A DNA stretch of 64,000 bases from Veillonellaceae bacterium SB90 (GCA_902364065.1 CABJCJ010000002.1:71714-135713); one strand, 5' to 3'; positions 35,442 through 45,914 are shown, numbered from the stretch's first letter. Made by a program: numbers and translations. Notes: generated by a model not told the origin, from the letters alone.

Positions 35442-36134
35442 CTAGTACTGACGCGGGCCGAAGATGGCTGTGCCGACCCGGACGATATTGGCTCCTTCTT
35501 CGACGGCGATGGTGTAATCATGGGTCATGCCCATTGATAAATATGATATATTCGCGGTCTTGAAGGGAATTTCCTTTACCTGCTGGAAAATTTCATACAT
35601 TTCGTGGAACAGGGGACGGCAGTCCTCGACGTTCTCATAGTTCGGCGCGATGCACATGAGGCCGCGCAGCCGCAGGTTCGGCAGTTCGTCGACGAGGTCG
35701 AGCAGCGGCCGCAGGTCTTCCTTGTAGACACCGGACTTGCTCGCTTCCTTCGCGAGGTTGACCTGCACGAGCACATCCTGCAGCTTGCCAAGCTTGCCGG
35801 CCTCATGGTCAAGCGCCCTTGCCAGATGCTCCGAATCGACCGAATGGATGAGGCTGAAATACTTGACCGCCTGTCTGGCCTTGTTCGTCTGCAAATGGCC
35901 GATGAGATGCCACGTGACGTCGCGCTCAAGGACATCGAATTTGCTCTTGGCTTCCTGGATGCGGTTCTCGCCGATATCCGTGACGCCGGCATCTATGGCC
36001 TCGCGCATCGCGGCGACGTCATGGTTCTTCGTGACGGCCACGAGCTTCACGGGCGCATTCTTCGGCACGCGCGTGCGCCGCGCCATGGCGGCCCTGATTT
36101 CTGCTTCTACCTGATGGAGTCGTTCTGCGATCAT
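35442..36134 (-). CDS. yggS: PLP-homeostasis protein, YggS/YlmE family
   Basis: 230 residues. PLP-binding TIM-barrel protein without known catalysis. VKLVAVTKNHDVAAMREAI carries the PLP lysine; GENRIQEAKSKF, WHLIGHLQTNKAR and LSMGMTHDYTIAVEEGANIVRVG are family signatures. Lies 14 bases before sepF and just after pgeF, the ylmD-ylmE-sepF order of Firmicutes. Confidence 0.95.
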   Translation of the reverse strand: MIAERLHQVEAEIRAAMARRTRVPKNAPVKLVAVTKNHDVAAMREAIDAGVTDIGENRIQEAKSKFDVLERDVTWHLIGHLQTNKARQAVKYFSLIHSVDSEHLARALDHEAGKLGKLQDVLVQVNLAKEASKSGVYKEDLRPLLDLVDELPNLRLRGLMCIAPNYENVEDCRPLFHEMYEIFQQVKEIPFKTANISYLSMGMTHDYTIAVEEGANIVRVGTAIFGPRQY

Positions 36135-36184
36135 GAATAATCCCCCATTCCCCAGATGATCTCACTTGTACGATATATGATGAT

Positions 36185-37012
36185 TTACGATTGCTTCTTC
36201 AGCGCGATGACGGCTGCCATGCGCCCCGTCCTGCCGCCGTCGGCACGGTAGGAATAGAAGATGGCGTGATTGCAGGCTGTGCAGACAGAGGCACAGTCGA
36301 TATGCTCGCGCGGAATGCCCGCTTCCTCGAGTTGAATGGTATTCGCCGCCCAGAGGCTCAGATGCGTGTGCCCCGGCTGCGGTTCTGTGAAGAGCTCGCG
36401 CTCGTGCCCCGGAAAGGCCGCGCGGAACTGCTCGGCGACCTCCGCGCCCACCTCGTAGCAGCAGGGTCCGATGGACGGGCCGATGCCGACGAGGATGTCC
36501 TCCACGCGGCTGCCGAACTCGTCCTGCATGCGCCGGACGGTCTTGGCGGCGATGCGGCGCACAGTGCCCTTCCAGCCGCCATGGGCGATGCCCACGGCCC
36601 GGCGCACAGGATCGAGAAAGAGGATGGGCGTGCAGTCGGCAAAACAGAGCAGAAGCGGCAGATCCTCTTCGTCTGTGATCAGTGCGTCGGTCGCCGCGAT
36701 GGCATCGTCATAAGAGAGTGCGCCGCGGCTGGCATCACGCGCCGTCACGCGCGCGATGGCCTCGCCGTGAACCTGCTCCGGCGTCACGAGACGCGCGGCG
36801 TCGAGGCCGAGCGCCGTGAGATAGCGCCGGCGGTTCACGATGACAGCCTCCGGCTCATCACCGACATGCAGCGCAAGATTAAGTGAATCATACGGCGCCT
36901 CGCTCACGCCGCCCAGTCGGCCCGACAGGCCATGTGAGGCCACATCAGACGGAAACGAAGAAAAGGAACCGCTCCAGATACCCGAAGCGATTTGTTTTAA
37001 CTCGAAACTCAT
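36185..37012 (-). CDS. pgeF: Peptidoglycan editing factor PgeF (YfiH/YlmD, laccase domain)
   Basis: 275 residues. Multicopper-like fold; E. coli PgeF removes wrongly built muropeptides, while relatives act as purine nucleoside phosphorylases/oxidases. Key metal-binding stretch is LLLCFADCTPILF, then GIAHGGWKGTVRRI and IGPCCYEVG. The ATG at 37012 is preceded by GAGGGAG. Linked to yggS and sepF as in other Firmicutes. Confidence 0.93.
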   Translation of the reverse strand: MSFELKQIASGIWSGSFSSFPSDVASHGLSGRLGGVSEAPYDSLNLALHVGDEPEAVIVNRRRYLTALGLDAARLVTPEQVHGEAIARVTARDASRGALSYDDAIAATDALITDEEDLPLLLCFADCTPILFLDPVRRAVGIAHGGWKGTVRRIAAKTVRRMQDEFGSRVEDILVGIGPSIGPCCYEVGAEVAEQFRAAFPGHERELFTEPQPGHTHLSLWAANTIQLEEAGIPREHIDCASVCTACNHAIFYSYRADGGRTGRMAAVIALKKQS

Positions 37013-37084
37013 CGAACTCCCTCTTTCTGCTTTCTGCGGGCCAGGCCCGGATACGATAGAATCAGCAAAACCGGCCGAGGCGTC

Positions 37085-38809
37085 TCAGCAGACACCGCAG
37101 CGGTGGCAGCCCTCGAAGCACGGGATTGTCGGCTCGAGACGCTGCGAGCGCTGCAATTCCTTGTAGAGATACGCCTTCTCGAACCCCATATCGAGCCGCT
37201 CCCAGGGGAAGAGCTCGTCCTCCGGGCGGCGTCGGTAGAGATAGAATGCCGGGTCAAGCGAACATTCCTTGAGCGCACGCTTGAACGCCTTGCTGCCGCC
37301 CAGCTCGTGCGCGCGCATCAGGCCCTCGGCGACACGGCGGTCGCCGCGCGAGAGCACGCCCTGGATATAAGCTTCCTTCGGCGACTCGATGTTGACGATG
37401 ATGTGCTTGCGCCTGCGCAGGGTCTTCTCGAGGCGCTTGAGGCGCTTCTCGACGACACGGCGGTCGGCCATGGGCTCCCACTGGAATGGCGTGAACGGCT
37501 TCGGGATGAAGGGATTGACCGAAAGCGTCAGCGTACCCTTGCTGCCCTTCTCCTCCATATAGTCCTTGAGGCGGTTCGTCATATCGATGATGGCATCGAT
37601 ATCCTCCTCCTCCTCAAACGGCAGGCCGACCATGATGTAGAGACGGAAATTCCGGATGCCCGCCGCCAGCCCGAGATCCATCGATGTGAACAGATGGTGT
37701 TCCTCGATGCCCTTGTTGATGACGGCACGCATGCGCACGCTGCCGGCCTCGGGCGCCATCGTCAGCGTCTTGAGGCCGCTCTCGGCGAGCGAATCGACGA
37801 GCTCCTTCGTGACGGAATCGGCGCGGAACGAGGCCACCGACATCGAGAGCCCCTCGCCGAGGATGTCCTTGCAAAGCGCATTGATCTCGGGATAGTCTGA
37901 GATTGCCGCCCCCATAAGGCCGATGCGCTTGCGGTATTTAAGCGCCTCCTGCACCTCCGCCTCGATGACTGGCAAGGACCGGTTCCGGGGCTTGCGGAAG
38001 CAGTAGCCGGCCATGCAGAAGCGGCAGTGGCGGCCGCAGCCGCGCGCCGTTTCGATGAGGTAGAAATTGAATTCCGTATTGTCCGTCACGACGACGGTAT
38101 GCGCCGGCCAGGCATCGAGGTCCCTGACCCACTGGCGTGAGACAGCGGCGGGCGCACCCGGCAGCGGCTCGATGGACACGAGCGTGCCGTCCTCTGCATA
38201 GCGGTGCTCGTAGAGCGACGGCACGTAGACGCCCGGCACACGCGCGAGCCTCTGCAGCGTTTCCGCGCGCGTCAGGCCCTCGCGCTTTGCTTCCTGGTAC
38301 GCATCCATGAAGGCGGGCATAATGACCTCGCCCTCACCGATGATGAAGGCATCAAAGATGGCGGAGAGCGGCTCGGGATTGAACGTCGGGCACGGGCCGC
38401 CGGCAATCAGGATGGGGTCGCGCTCGCCGCGCTCAGAGGCACGCGCCTTGACGCGCCCGAGTTCCAGCAGTTTGAGGATGTTGAAGTAATCCATCTCAAA
38501 GGATACGGCGAACGCAATCAGCGGGAATTCGTAAAGCGGCGTCTGATTTTCCAGCGTCATGACAGGCGTGCGCGTGTTCTCGTAGCGCGCGAGGTCCTGC
38601 CAGTCCGGCAGGAAGGCGCGTTCACAGGCCACATCGGGCCGCTTGTTCAAGAGGTCATAAATGATGTGGAACCCGAGGTTCGACATGCCGACAAAGTAGG
38701 AATTCGGATAGACGAGAGCCGTCCTCGTCCGCGTTCCCGCCGGATACCGGTAATAGCCGCGTTCCTCCTCGAGCTGTTTCTGCAGCCCCTTCTTCAATTC
38801 CCAATCCAA
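37085..38809 (-). CDS. B12-binding-domain radical SAM protein (TIGR03960-like)
   Basis: 574 residues. The N-terminal half resembles a cobalamin-binding-type domain (TALVYPNSYFVGMSNLGF, GGPCPTFNPEPL). The radical-SAM cluster motif is RGCGRHCRFCMAGYCFRKP (CxxxCxxC). A C-terminal Cys cluster, FEGCHRCGVC, may bind a second metal. This family is often beside a DUF2344 partner and RNase G; neither is seen here. Its reaction is not established. I favour TTG at 38809, nine bases after GGAGG, over the TTG at 38815. Confidence 0.85.
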   Translation of the reverse strand: MDWELKKGLQKQLEEERGYYRYPAGTRTRTALVYPNSYFVGMSNLGFHIIYDLLNKRPDVACERAFLPDWQDLARYENTRTPVMTLENQTPLYEFPLIAFAVSFEMDYFNILKLLELGRVKARASERGERDPILIAGGPCPTFNPEPLSAIFDAFIIGEGEVIMPAFMDAYQEAKREGLTRAETLQRLARVPGVYVPSLYEHRYAEDGTLVSIEPLPGAPAAVSRQWVRDLDAWPAHTVVVTDNTEFNFYLIETARGCGRHCRFCMAGYCFRKPRNRSLPVIEAEVQEALKYRKRIGLMGAAISDYPEINALCKDILGEGLSMSVASFRADSVTKELVDSLAESGLKTLTMAPEAGSVRMRAVINKGIEEHHLFTSMDLGLAAGIRNFRLYIMVGLPFEEEEDIDAIIDMTNRLKDYMEEKGSKGTLTLSVNPFIPKPFTPFQWEPMADRRVVEKRLKRLEKTLRRRKHIIVNIESPKEAYIQGVLSRGDRRVAEGLMRAHELGGSKAFKRALKECSLDPAFYLYRRRPEDELFPWERLDMGFEKAYLYKELQRSQRLEPTIPCFEGCHRCGVC

Positions 38810-38856
38810 TCGCAAATTCCTCCACGTATGCGCTTTATGCGTTCCTGTCCTTACTC

Positions 38857-39348
38857 TTATTTTCCCTCCGGCTTCTCTGCCGGATCCTTCTGTTCCTTGC
38901 GGGCCTGCAGGTCGCGCAGCTCCTCGAGGAAACTCGAGATATCCGCGAACTTGCGGTAGACCGACGCGAAGCGGATGTAGGCCACGTCGTCAAAATCCTT
39001 GAGCTTCTCCATGACGAGATTGCCGATTTCCTGCGAGGAAATCTCCTGGTCCATCGTGTTGCGGATGTCGCGCTCGATCTCATTGACGAGGGCGATGATG
39101 CGCTCCATCGAGATATCGCGCTTGTCACAGGAGCGGATGATGCCGTTGAGGATCTTGTCGCGCTTGAATACCTCGCGGCGCCCGTCGTGCTTGACGACCA
39201 TCAGCGGCATCTTCTCCACGACCTCATACGTCGTGAAGCGGCGGCCGCAGCCATTGCATTCCCTTCGCCGGCGGATGGTCGTACCGTCTTCTGTCGCGCG
39301 GGAATCCACCACCCGGCTGTCGGCCTGCTTGCAATATGGACATCTCAT
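38857..39348 (-). CDS. nrdR: Transcriptional repressor NrdR
   Basis: 163 residues. Zinc ribbon [17 protein letters not shown]...[12 protein letters not shown] followed by an ATP-cone that senses dATP/ATP. Represses ribonucleotide reductase genes through NrdR boxes. The C-terminal tail is Lys/Glu-rich. It overlaps the ygiQ stop by four bases. Confidence 0.97.
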   Translation of the reverse strand: MRCPYCKQADSRVVDSRATEDGTTIRRRRECNGCGRRFTTYEVVEKMPLMVVKHDGRREVFKRDKILNGIIRSCDKRDISMERIIALVNEIERDIRNTMDQEISSQEIGNLVMEKLKDFDDVAYIRFASVYRKFADISSFLEELRDLQARKEQKDPAEKPEGK

Positions 39349-41219
39349 GGCTGCACCTTCTTTTCCTGTTTCCCTTGTTTTCCCTGTTTATGCTGGCGTC
39401 GCGGACGGCCCGGATGCTCCTGCCTGTCCTGCTCGCGCGGCCGCACGAGGCATTTTGGTCCGAAGCCGATGAGATCCTCGCGATGGGCCATGTGCAGGGC
39501 CTTGCGGACGATATCGTGATTCTTCGGCAGCCAGTACTGCATAAGCGCCCGCTGCATCTTCTTCTCTTCGTATGACTTGGCCGTGTAGACCTTCTCACCC
39601 GTCAGCGGATGAATCCCCGTGTAGTACATGCAGGTCGAGAGCGTGCCCGGCGTCGGGATGAAATCCTGCACCTGCTGCGGATGATATCCCATGTCGCGGA
39701 TGAACTCTGCGAGCTCAATGGCGTCACTGAGCTCCGAGCCCGGATGGCTCGACATGAAATACGGCACGAGATACTGTTTCTTGCCGAGCTTCTCGTTCAT
39801 GCGGCGGAACTTCTCGACGAAGCGCAGGTAAACCTCGCGGTTCGACTTGCCCATGAGCTCCGTCACGCGGTCCGAGATGTGCTCGGGTGCGATCTTGAGC
39901 TGGCCGCTGATGTGATGCTCGCAGAGCTCGCGCAGGAAATCATCCTTGGCGAGCAGCAGATAATCGAAGCGGATGCCCGAGCGCACGAAGACTTTCTTGA
40001 CGCCCGGCAGACTCCGAAGCTCACGCAAGAGCTTGATGTAATCCGAATGATCGGCGACGAGCTGCCGGCACGGCACCGGTGAGAGACATGGCTTGCCGCG
40101 GCAGGTACCGCGCTTCAGCTGACCATCGCAGGATGTGCGGCGGAAATTGGCCGTCGGACCGCCCACATCGTGGATGTAGCCCTTGAAGCCCTTCATCTTC
40201 GTCAGGATCTTCGCCTCACGTATGAGCGACGCGTGGCTGCGCCGCTGAATGATGCGCCCCTCATGCGAGATGATGGCGCAGAAATTGCAGCCGCCGAAGC
40301 AGCCGCGCTGTGAGACGAGGCTGAACTGTACTTCCTGGATGGCCGGCACGCCGCCCATCTTGTCGTAGATGGGATGCCAGGTCCGCATGTACGGCAGGCC
40401 GTAGACCTCATCCATCTGCTCTTCGCCAAGCGGCATCGCCGGCGCATTCTGCACGACGCACCACTCGTCATTCTGCTGCAGGAGGCGGCGTCCGCGGATC
40501 GGGTCCTGCTCGAGGTATTCGAGCTTGAAGGCCTCGGCAAACTTCAGCTTGTCGCGGCAGACCTCCGCAAACGAGGGCAGCTCGAGATAATCCCAGGCGT
40601 AATCCTTGCTCGGCACGCGGTAGCACGTGCCCTTGACGTCCTGGATGTTTTCGACTGCGACACCCTGCTGCAGATCGGCAGCGATCTCGAGGATGGCGCG
40701 CTCGCCCATGCCGTAGATCAAAAGGTCCGCCTGGCTGTCGACGAGGATCGAGCGGCGCAGCGCATTCGTCCAGTAATCGTAATGCGCGAGCCGCCTGAGG
40801 CTCGCCTCAATGCCGCCGATGATGATGGGCACATCGGGATAGAGCTCGCGCAGGCGGTTGCAGTAGACGATCGTCGCGCGCTCCGGCCGGTAGCCGGCGC
40901 GGCCGCCCGGCGAATACGCATCCTGATGGCGGACTTTCTTGGCCGCCGTGAACTTGTTGAGCAGCGAATCCATATTGCCCGCGGAAACAAGGAACCCCAG
41001 CCGCGGCTTTCCCAGGCGGTCGAAGTCCTTGGTGGAATGCCAGTCTGGCTGGGGAATGATACCAACCTTATACCCATGTTTCTCGAGGAGACGGCAGATG
41101 ATGGCCGGACCGAAGCTCGGGTGATCGACATAGGCATCCCCCGAGATGAAGACAAAGTCAAGCTGCTCCCAGCCGCGTTCTTTCATGTCGCGGCGTGAAA
41201 TCGGTAAAAAGCCATTCAT
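39345..41219 (-). CDS. YgiQ-family radical SAM protein
   Basis: 624 residues. N-terminal UPF0313 domain with a B12-binding-like start ([19 protein letters not shown]). The radical-SAM motif is [20 protein letters not shown]. The C-terminus ends in a basic Arg/Gln/Lys tail, as in many YgiQ proteins. Reaction unknown. Its start codon shares one base with the rodZ stop; it is coupled to nrdR downstream. Confidence 0.9.
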   Translation of the reverse strand: MNGFLPISRRDMKERGWEQLDFVFISGDAYVDHPSFGPAIICRLLEKHGYKVGIIPQPDWHSTKDFDRLGKPRLGFLVSAGNMDSLLNKFTAAKKVRHQDAYSPGGRAGYRPERATIVYCNRLRELYPDVPIIIGGIEASLRRLAHYDYWTNALRRSILVDSQADLLIYGMGERAILEIAADLQQGVAVENIQDVKGTCYRVPSKDYAWDYLELPSFAEVCRDKLKFAEAFKLEYLEQDPIRGRRLLQQNDEWCVVQNAPAMPLGEEQMDEVYGLPYMRTWHPIYDKMGGVPAIQEVQFSLVSQRGCFGGCNFCAIISHEGRIIQRRSHASLIREAKILTKMKGFKGYIHDVGGPTANFRRTSCDGQLKRGTCRGKPCLSPVPCRQLVADHSDYIKLLRELRSLPGVKKVFVRSGIRFDYLLLAKDDFLRELCEHHISGQLKIAPEHISDRVTELMGKSNREVYLRFVEKFRRMNEKLGKKQYLVPYFMSSHPGSELSDAIELAEFIRDMGYHPQQVQDFIPTPGTLSTCMYYTGIHPLTGEKVYTAKSYEEKKMQRALMQYWLPKNHDIVRKALHMAHREDLIGFGPKCLVRPREQDRQEHPGRPRRQHKQGKQGKQEKKVQP

Positions 41220-42127
41220 CAGTTTGCATCCTTCGTGAACGTCTTATTGGCGACCTGGCCTTCCTTGCCAGCCTTGCCAAGCTCCTTGCCATTGACCGTG
41301 AATTCGACGGCACCGGCGTTGCCGGCGCGGACCGTCACGTTCTCCTGGCCCTTCCAATCCATCGAGTCGCCCTTCTTGAGCGTACCCTCGTAGACGACCT
41401 TGCCGTCGGCCTTGACCTCGATCCAGCAGTCATCGCTGAACTTGCCCGTGACCTCGACGCCGTCATACGTCTTCTGCGGCTCGGCCGCCTGTTGCTGCTG
41501 CGCCTGCTGCGGAGCCGGTGCCGGCGTCTCGGAAGACGAAGAGCCCAAGAGATATGCCGCCACACCGACTACGACGACGAGCACGACCGCAAGGATGATG
41601 AACTTGCCGCGGTTCGAGCCCGAGGAAGGCGCAGAAAACGGGCGCTGTGCAGGGGCTGCCTTGCGCGCCTTATGCTCCTGGCGTGCGGGTGCTGCCGGAC
41701 GCTGCGGTGCTTTCCGCGGTGCGGCGGCAGGTGACGGTGCAGCTTTCGTCTCAGCCGATGCCTTCTTCTCCTCGGCTGCTGCAGGCTGTGCAGCAGCCGC
41801 TGCCGTCTCGCGGACCTTCGATGCCTGCTCCTTCTGCGATGCGGCCGGTGCTGCCTTGACTTTCGCCGCCTGTGCGGCCGGAGCGGCCGCGGTCTTCTCC
41901 GGATGACGCTCCGTCACGAACTCATGCACGAGTTCCGTCGCATTGAGCTTCAGATAGTTGGCATAGTTGCGGATAAAGCCCTTCGTGTAGACCTCGCCCG
42001 GCAGCTGCTCGTAATCCCCTTTCTCAATGCATTCAATATATAAAGCCCGGATACTCGTACCCTTCTCAATATCCTTGACCGTAAGATTCTGCTTTTCGCG
42101 CTCTGCGCGCAGTTTATCGCCGACCAT
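41219..42127 (-). CDS. rodZ: RodZ-like helix-turn-helix membrane protein
   Basis: 302 residues. N-terminal HTH ([20 protein letters not shown]...[10 protein letters not shown]) of the RodZ type, a long Ala/Pro/Lys-rich linker (about 80-175), one transmembrane helix ([19 protein letters not shown]) and a periplasmic DUF4115-like beta domain ([19 protein letters not shown]). It would link MreB to the elongation machinery. Start ATG after AAGGAGG. Leads the rodZ-ygiQ-nrdR unit. Confidence 0.87.
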   Translation of the reverse strand: MVGDKLRAEREKQNLTVKDIEKGTSIRALYIECIEKGDYEQLPGEVYTKGFIRNYANYLKLNATELVHEFVTERHPEKTAAAPAAQAAKVKAAPAASQKEQASKVRETAAAAAQPAAAEEKKASAETKAAPSPAAAPRKAPQRPAAPARQEHKARKAAPAQRPFSAPSSGSNRGKFIILAVVLVVVVGVAAYLLGSSSSETPAPAPQQAQQQQAAEPQKTYDGVEVTGKFSDDCWIEVKADGKVVYEGTLKKGDSMDWKGQENVTVRAGNAGAVEFTVNGKELGKAGKEGQVANKTFTKDAN

Positions 42128-42174
42128 TCCATTACCTCCTTGAAATCAGCCCTTGCATAGAGCCATCCCAATTT

Positions 42175-42202
42175 ATTATACATGAAATCATAGTATTTGC
42201 AA
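42175..42202 (-). promoter_or_regulatory. Promoter of rodZ-ygiQ-nrdR
   Basis: Minus strand TTGCAA (42197-42202), 16-base spacer, perfect TATAAT (42175-42180), about 50 bases before the rodZ ATG. Confidence 0.6.
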
Positions 42203-42220
42203 ATGATTTGCCAAATGCAC

Positions 42221-42248
42221 AAAAAAGGCACTCACTTGCGCAAGTGCC
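42221..42248 (-). terminator. Terminator after the cysteine desulfurase
   Basis: GGCACT / AGTGCC arms around TTGCGCAAG, followed on the minus strand by TTTTTT. Confidence 0.75.
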
Positions 42249-42259
42249 ACGTAAAATTT

Positions 42260-43396
42260 TCATGATGCATGACGGATCTCTGCCACAGCCTGACGAAGCG
42301 CTGCCGCGAACGCCGTAACCTCCGCCTCCGTCGTGAAGCGCCCGAGCGTGACGCGCAGGGCCGTCCGCGCCTCATCCGGCGACTGCCCCATGGCCAGCAG
42401 CACGTGCGAGGGCTCAAGAGAACCCGCGCTGCAGGCGCTGCCCGCCGAGACGGTAAAGCCCATGAGATCGAGCTTTATGAGCAGCGTTTCCTGGTCGATG
42501 CCGAAAATGGCGAGGTTAAGGTTGCCCGGCAGGCGATGCTCCGCGTCACCGTTGAGCGTCATGCCCGGTATCGCCTGCACCTGCTGCCAAAGAGTGGCGC
42601 GCAGCGCGAGCAGTCGCTTTGTCTCCACCGCCATCTCCTCCCGCGCGAGCTCGGCAGCCTGTCCGAGGCCGACGATGCCCGGCACATTCTCCGTGCCGGC
42701 CCGCTGCGAACGCTCCTGTTCACCGCCACAAATCAGCGGTTTTACGGCAAGGCCGCGCCTCATGTAGAGAGCGCCCGTGCCCTTCGGACCGTAGAGCTTG
42801 TGACCCGAGAGCGAGAGCGCATCGACGTTAAGTTTCTCCACATCGACGGGCAGATGCCCCGCGGCCTGCACGGCATCCGTGTGAAAGAGCACGCCGCGTT
42901 GACGGCAGATGGCGCCGATGGCCGCGATGGGCTCAATGGTCCCGACCTCGTTGTTCGCCATCATGACGCTGACGAGGATCGTATCGGGGCGCAGCGCCGC
43001 CTCCACATTCTCGGGGGCGACGCGGCCCTTGTCGTCGACAGGCAGATACGTCACGGAGAAGCGGTCCTTTGGCAGAGCCTTGCAGGCCCGCAGAACCGCG
43101 TGATGCTCGACGGCCGTCGTCACGATATGGCCGTGCCCGCAGGCTGCCGCCACGCCCTTGATGAGCCAGTTGTCGCTCTCGCTGCCGCCGCTCGTGAAGA
43201 AGATTTCCTCCGGCGAGGCCCCGAGCAGGGATGCCACCTGGCGGCGCGCCACGGCCACGGCCCGGCGCGCCTCGCGGCCGAACGAATAGAGGCTCGACGG
43301 ATTGCCGAAGTGCTGCGTGAAATACGGCAGCATGGCAGTGACGACGCGCTCATCCACCGGCGTCGTCGCCGCGTAATCGAGATAGACAGGCTTCAC
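42260..43396 (-). CDS. Cysteine desulfurase (NifS/IscS family)
   Basis: 378 residues. PLP enzyme that moves cysteine sulfur to Fe-S scaffold or tRNA-thiolation proteins. Motifs: YLDYAATTPVDERV, the PLP lysine in LSLSGHKLYGPKGTGALY, and SAGSACSAGS holding the catalytic cysteine loop. The short loop and GSL/ACSAG pattern fit NifS-type. I take the GTG at 43396 (KPVYLDYAATTP); GTG at 43405 is possible. Start overlaps the iscR stop by four bases; no IscU is seen next to it. Confidence 0.92.
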   Translation of the reverse strand: MKPVYLDYAATTPVDERVVTAMLPYFTQHFGNPSSLYSFGREARRAVAVARRQVASLLGASPEEIFFTSGGSESDNWLIKGVAAACGHGHIVTTAVEHHAVLRACKALPKDRFSVTYLPVDDKGRVAPENVEAALRPDTILVSVMMANNEVGTIEPIAAIGAICRQRGVLFHTDAVQAAGHLPVDVEKLNVDALSLSGHKLYGPKGTGALYMRRGLAVKPLICGGEQERSQRAGTENVPGIVGLGQAAELAREEMAVETKRLLALRATLWQQVQAIPGMTLNGDAEHRLPGNLNLAIFGIDQETLLIKLDLMGFTVSAGSACSAGSLEPSHVLLAMGQSPDEARTALRVTLGRFTTEAEVTAFAAALRQAVAEIRHAS

Positions 43397-43845
43397 CGCG
43401 CACACCCCACTTTCTGCGAGATATGGTCTTTGTCATTGCAGAGGTCATAGAGCGTGATGTTGTTGAGCACGCTGCTGATGCTGTCGCAGACTTTCTCCCA
43501 GACGCCGCGCGTCACGCAATCGCAGGCCCTGTCGCAGGGCTGCTCGGACGATTCGGCACTCGTCAGCAGGCAGTCGACGAGCGCGATGGGCCCCTCGACC
43601 GTCGTGATGATCTCCCCAATCGTAATCTCAGCCGGACTCTTCGCGAGCATGTATCCCCCCTGCGCGCCGCGCACGCTCTTGACGATGCCGGCACGGCGCA
43701 GCGGCACCATGAGCTGCTCGAGATAATTCTCGGAAAGCCCCTGACTCCTGGCGATGTTCTTCAGGCATACGGCGCCTTCCCCGTAATGGAGCGCGAGCTC
43801 ATAGAGCGCCGTCACACTGTATCTTCCCTTGGTCGATATCTTCAT
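43393..43845 (-). CDS. iscR: Rrf2-family transcriptional regulator (IscR-like)
   Basis: 150 residues. Winged helix with ISTKGRYSVTALYELALHYG and QGLSENYLEQLMVPLRRAGIVKSVRGAQGGY. A Cys-rich loop (DCLLTS...CDRACDCVTRGVWEKVC) could hold an Fe-S cluster, as in IscR; CymR lacks these cysteines. Start ATG at 43845, after GAGGTATC. It precedes the desulfurase and has an inverted repeat between its promoter and start (43890-43913), so autoregulation by Fe-S state is likely. Confidence 0.88.
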   Translation of the reverse strand: MKISTKGRYSVTALYELALHYGEGAVCLKNIARSQGLSENYLEQLMVPLRRAGIVKSVRGAQGGYMLAKSPAEITIGEIITTVEGPIALVDCLLTSAESSEQPCDRACDCVTRGVWEKVCDSISSVLNNITLYDLCNDKDHISQKVGCAR

Positions 43846-43889
43846 CTCGGATACCTCATTGAACAATCATAAACAAAATATATGAACCG

Positions 43890-43913
43890 AATCCCGAGTA
43901 ATTTTCTCGGATT
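43890..43913. promoter_or_regulatory. Candidate IscR/Rrf2 operator
   Basis: Inverted repeat AATCCCGAG-N7-CTCGGATT (one bulged base), lying about 8-31 bases downstream of the predicted start of transcription. A third TCCGAG half-copy lies just before the iscR ATG. Confidence 0.5.
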
Positions 43914-43927
43914 TAAATGCTATAGAC

Positions 43928-43956
43928 AATATAGCAGAAATGCACCGCCGTGTCAA
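43928..43956 (-). promoter_or_regulatory. Promoter of iscR-nifS
   Basis: Minus strand perfect TTGACA (43951-43956), 17 bases, TATATT (43928-43933). Confidence 0.7.
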
Positions 43957-43976
43957 AAGACATCTGTCCTGTTCCG

Positions 43977-45392
43977 TCAGATATTCTCATCCTCATGGAA
44001 ACGCTCGGGCCAGCATTTCCTGAGGTAGTCGCGCAGGCGCTTCTCCTCGCCGTTCTCCGTCGGCTCGTAATAATGCGCGTGGCGCATGGCCTCCGGAAGA
44101 TAGGACTGCCGCTTGAAATGGCCCGGGAAATCGTGCGGATAGATGTAGCCCTTGCCATGGCCGAGCGTCTCGGCCCCCTTGTAGTGAGAATCGCGCAGAT
44201 GCACGGGCACGCTGCCGCAGTTGCGGCCGCGCACGTCGGCGAGCGCCGCATCGATGCCGAGATACGCGGCGTTCGACTTCGGCGCCGAGGCGATGTACGT
44301 CACGGCCTGCGCCAGAGGGATCCTGGCCTCGGGCATGCCGACGAACTGCACGGCCTGCACGGCCGACATCGCGACGACGAGGGCCATCGGGTCGGCATTG
44401 CCCACATCCTCCGCTGCGCAGATGGCGACGCGCCGCGCGATGAAATTCGTATCCTCGCCGGCCGCAAGCATGCGCGCGAGATAGTGGAGTGCCGCATCGG
44501 GATCGCTGCCGCGCATGCTCTTGATGAAGGCTGAAACCGTATCATAATGGTTGTCACCCGTCTTGTCATAGCGCTGCACGCGCTCGCCCGTGATCTCGTC
44601 GAGCAGTTCCATCGTGAGTTTGCCGCCCGCCGGCGGCAGCATGGCGGCCGCGCCCTCGAGCACATTGAGCGCCATGCGGGCGTCGCCATTCGCGAGCTGA
44701 GCGATTGCCGGCAGGACGCCTTCATCGGCCGTGATGCTGCGGCTGCCGAGCCCGCGCTCTTTATCGCCAAGCGCGCGCTTCAAGATGGCGAGCAGCTGTC
44801 CGTCCGTCAGGGGCCGCAGCCGCACGATGCGCACGCGCGACAAGAGCGCATGGTTGACCTCAAAGAACGGGTTCTCCGTCGTCGCGCCGATGAGCACGAG
44901 CCGCCCGTCCTCCACATATGGCAGCAGGACATCCTGCTGGCTCTTGTTGAAGCGGTGGATCTCGTCGATGAAGACGATCGTGCGGCGCTGATAATAGCGC
45001 CGGGCTTCCTCAGCTTCCTTGACAATCTTGCGGATATCGGCGATGCCCGCCGAGACGGCATTGAGCTTCTTGAACGCACTGTGCGTCATCTGTGCAATCA
45101 TCTGCGCGAGCGTCGTCTTGCCCGTGCCCGGCGGTCCGTAGAAGATCAGCGACGGGATCTGGTCACTCTCGATCATGCGGCGCAGGAAATGCCCCGCGCC
45201 CACGGCCTCCTGCTGACCGATGAACTCCGCGAACGTCCGCGGCCGCATGCGCTGCGCGAGCGGCTCAAACGCATGCAACGCACCGCCGGCAGGCGCATCC
45301 TGCATGGCGGCATCATGAGGGGCATCCCCGGCTGCCGGACCTGCGAAGAGATCCATGCCGAGGCTTCCCATATCATCCTTGTCGTCTTTCAC
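43977..45392 (-). CDS. rarA: Replication-associated recombination protein RarA (MgsA)
   Basis: 471 residues. AAA+ ATPase of the clamp-loader-like family that acts at stalled forks. Walker [15 protein letters not shown], Walker [18 protein letters not shown], sensor [12 protein letters not shown] and a C-terminal tetramerisation domain ([20 protein letters not shown]). Starts at GTG 45392, after GAGGAGGGAG. Twelve bases downstream of dut. Confidence 0.94.
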   Translation of the reverse strand: MKDDKDDMGSLGMDLFAGPAAGDAPHDAAMQDAPAGGALHAFEPLAQRMRPRTFAEFIGQQEAVGAGHFLRRMIESDQIPSLIFYGPPGTGKTTLAQMIAQMTHSAFKKLNAVSAGIADIRKIVKEAEEARRYYQRRTIVFIDEIHRFNKSQQDVLLPYVEDGRLVLIGATTENPFFEVNHALLSRVRIVRLRPLTDGQLLAILKRALGDKERGLGSRSITADEGVLPAIAQLANGDARMALNVLEGAAAMLPPAGGKLTMELLDEITGERVQRYDKTGDNHYDTVSAFIKSMRGSDPDAALHYLARMLAAGEDTNFIARRVAICAAEDVGNADPMALVVAMSAVQAVQFVGMPEARIPLAQAVTYIASAPKSNAAYLGIDAALADVRGRNCGSVPVHLRDSHYKGAETLGHGKGYIYPHDFPGHFKRQSYLPEAMRHAHYYEPTENGEEKRLRDYLRKCWPERFHEDENI

Positions 45393-45404
45393 GCTGCTCC
45401 CTCC

Positions 45405-45869
45405 TCATGCGCGGCCCGTCGAGCCGAAGCCGCCCTTGCGCACGCTGCCCGTACCGGCCGCATCCTCCGTCACCGTCAGGTACTTCTGAAAGATGCCCTG
45501 CGCGATGCGCTCGCCGCGCTCAATCACGACGGGTTCCTGCCCGCGGTTCCAGAGCGCGATGTAGATATGGCCCTCGTTGTCTTCATTGTTGTAATAATCC
45601 GCATCGACGATGCCCACGCTGTTCATCAGCACGAGGCCGCGCTTGACGGCAAGGCTCGAGCGGATGTGGATCGTCAGCATCTCATCGGGCTGCATGTACG
45701 CCTTGAGCCCCGTCGGCACCATCGCCATCTGCTGCGGCTCGATAACGGCGCGCTCGGCCGCCTCGAGGTCGTAGCCGGCGCTCGCTGCCGTCTTGCGCTG
45801 CGGCAGCGTGATGTCAAGCCCCTCATACGACGACACGACGGCAAAGCCCCTGCCTTTCATTTCCATCAT
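45405..45869 (-). CDS. dut: dUTP diphosphatase
   Basis: About 154 residues; trimeric dUTPase that keeps uracil out of DNA and supplies dUMP. All five motifs are seen: AGYDLEAAE, RSSLAVKRGLVLMNSVGIVD, DADYYNNEDNEGHIYIALWN, ERIAQGIFQKY and the P-loop-like RKGGFGSTGR at the C-terminus. Several ATGs lie near the start; I choose 45869, nine bases after GAAGGG, while ATG 45878 touches that site. Confidence 0.94.
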   Translation of the reverse strand: MMEMKGRGFAVVSSYEGLDITLPQRKTAASAGYDLEAAERAVIEPQQMAMVPTGLKAYMQPDEMLTIHIRSSLAVKRGLVLMNSVGIVDADYYNNEDNEGHIYIALWNRGQEPVVIERGERIAQGIFQKYLTVTEDAAGTGSVRKGGFGSTGRA

Positions 45870-45914
45870 ATTCTTCATCCCTTCGTTTCATCCATTTCAT
45901 CCATCTGCGGACAC

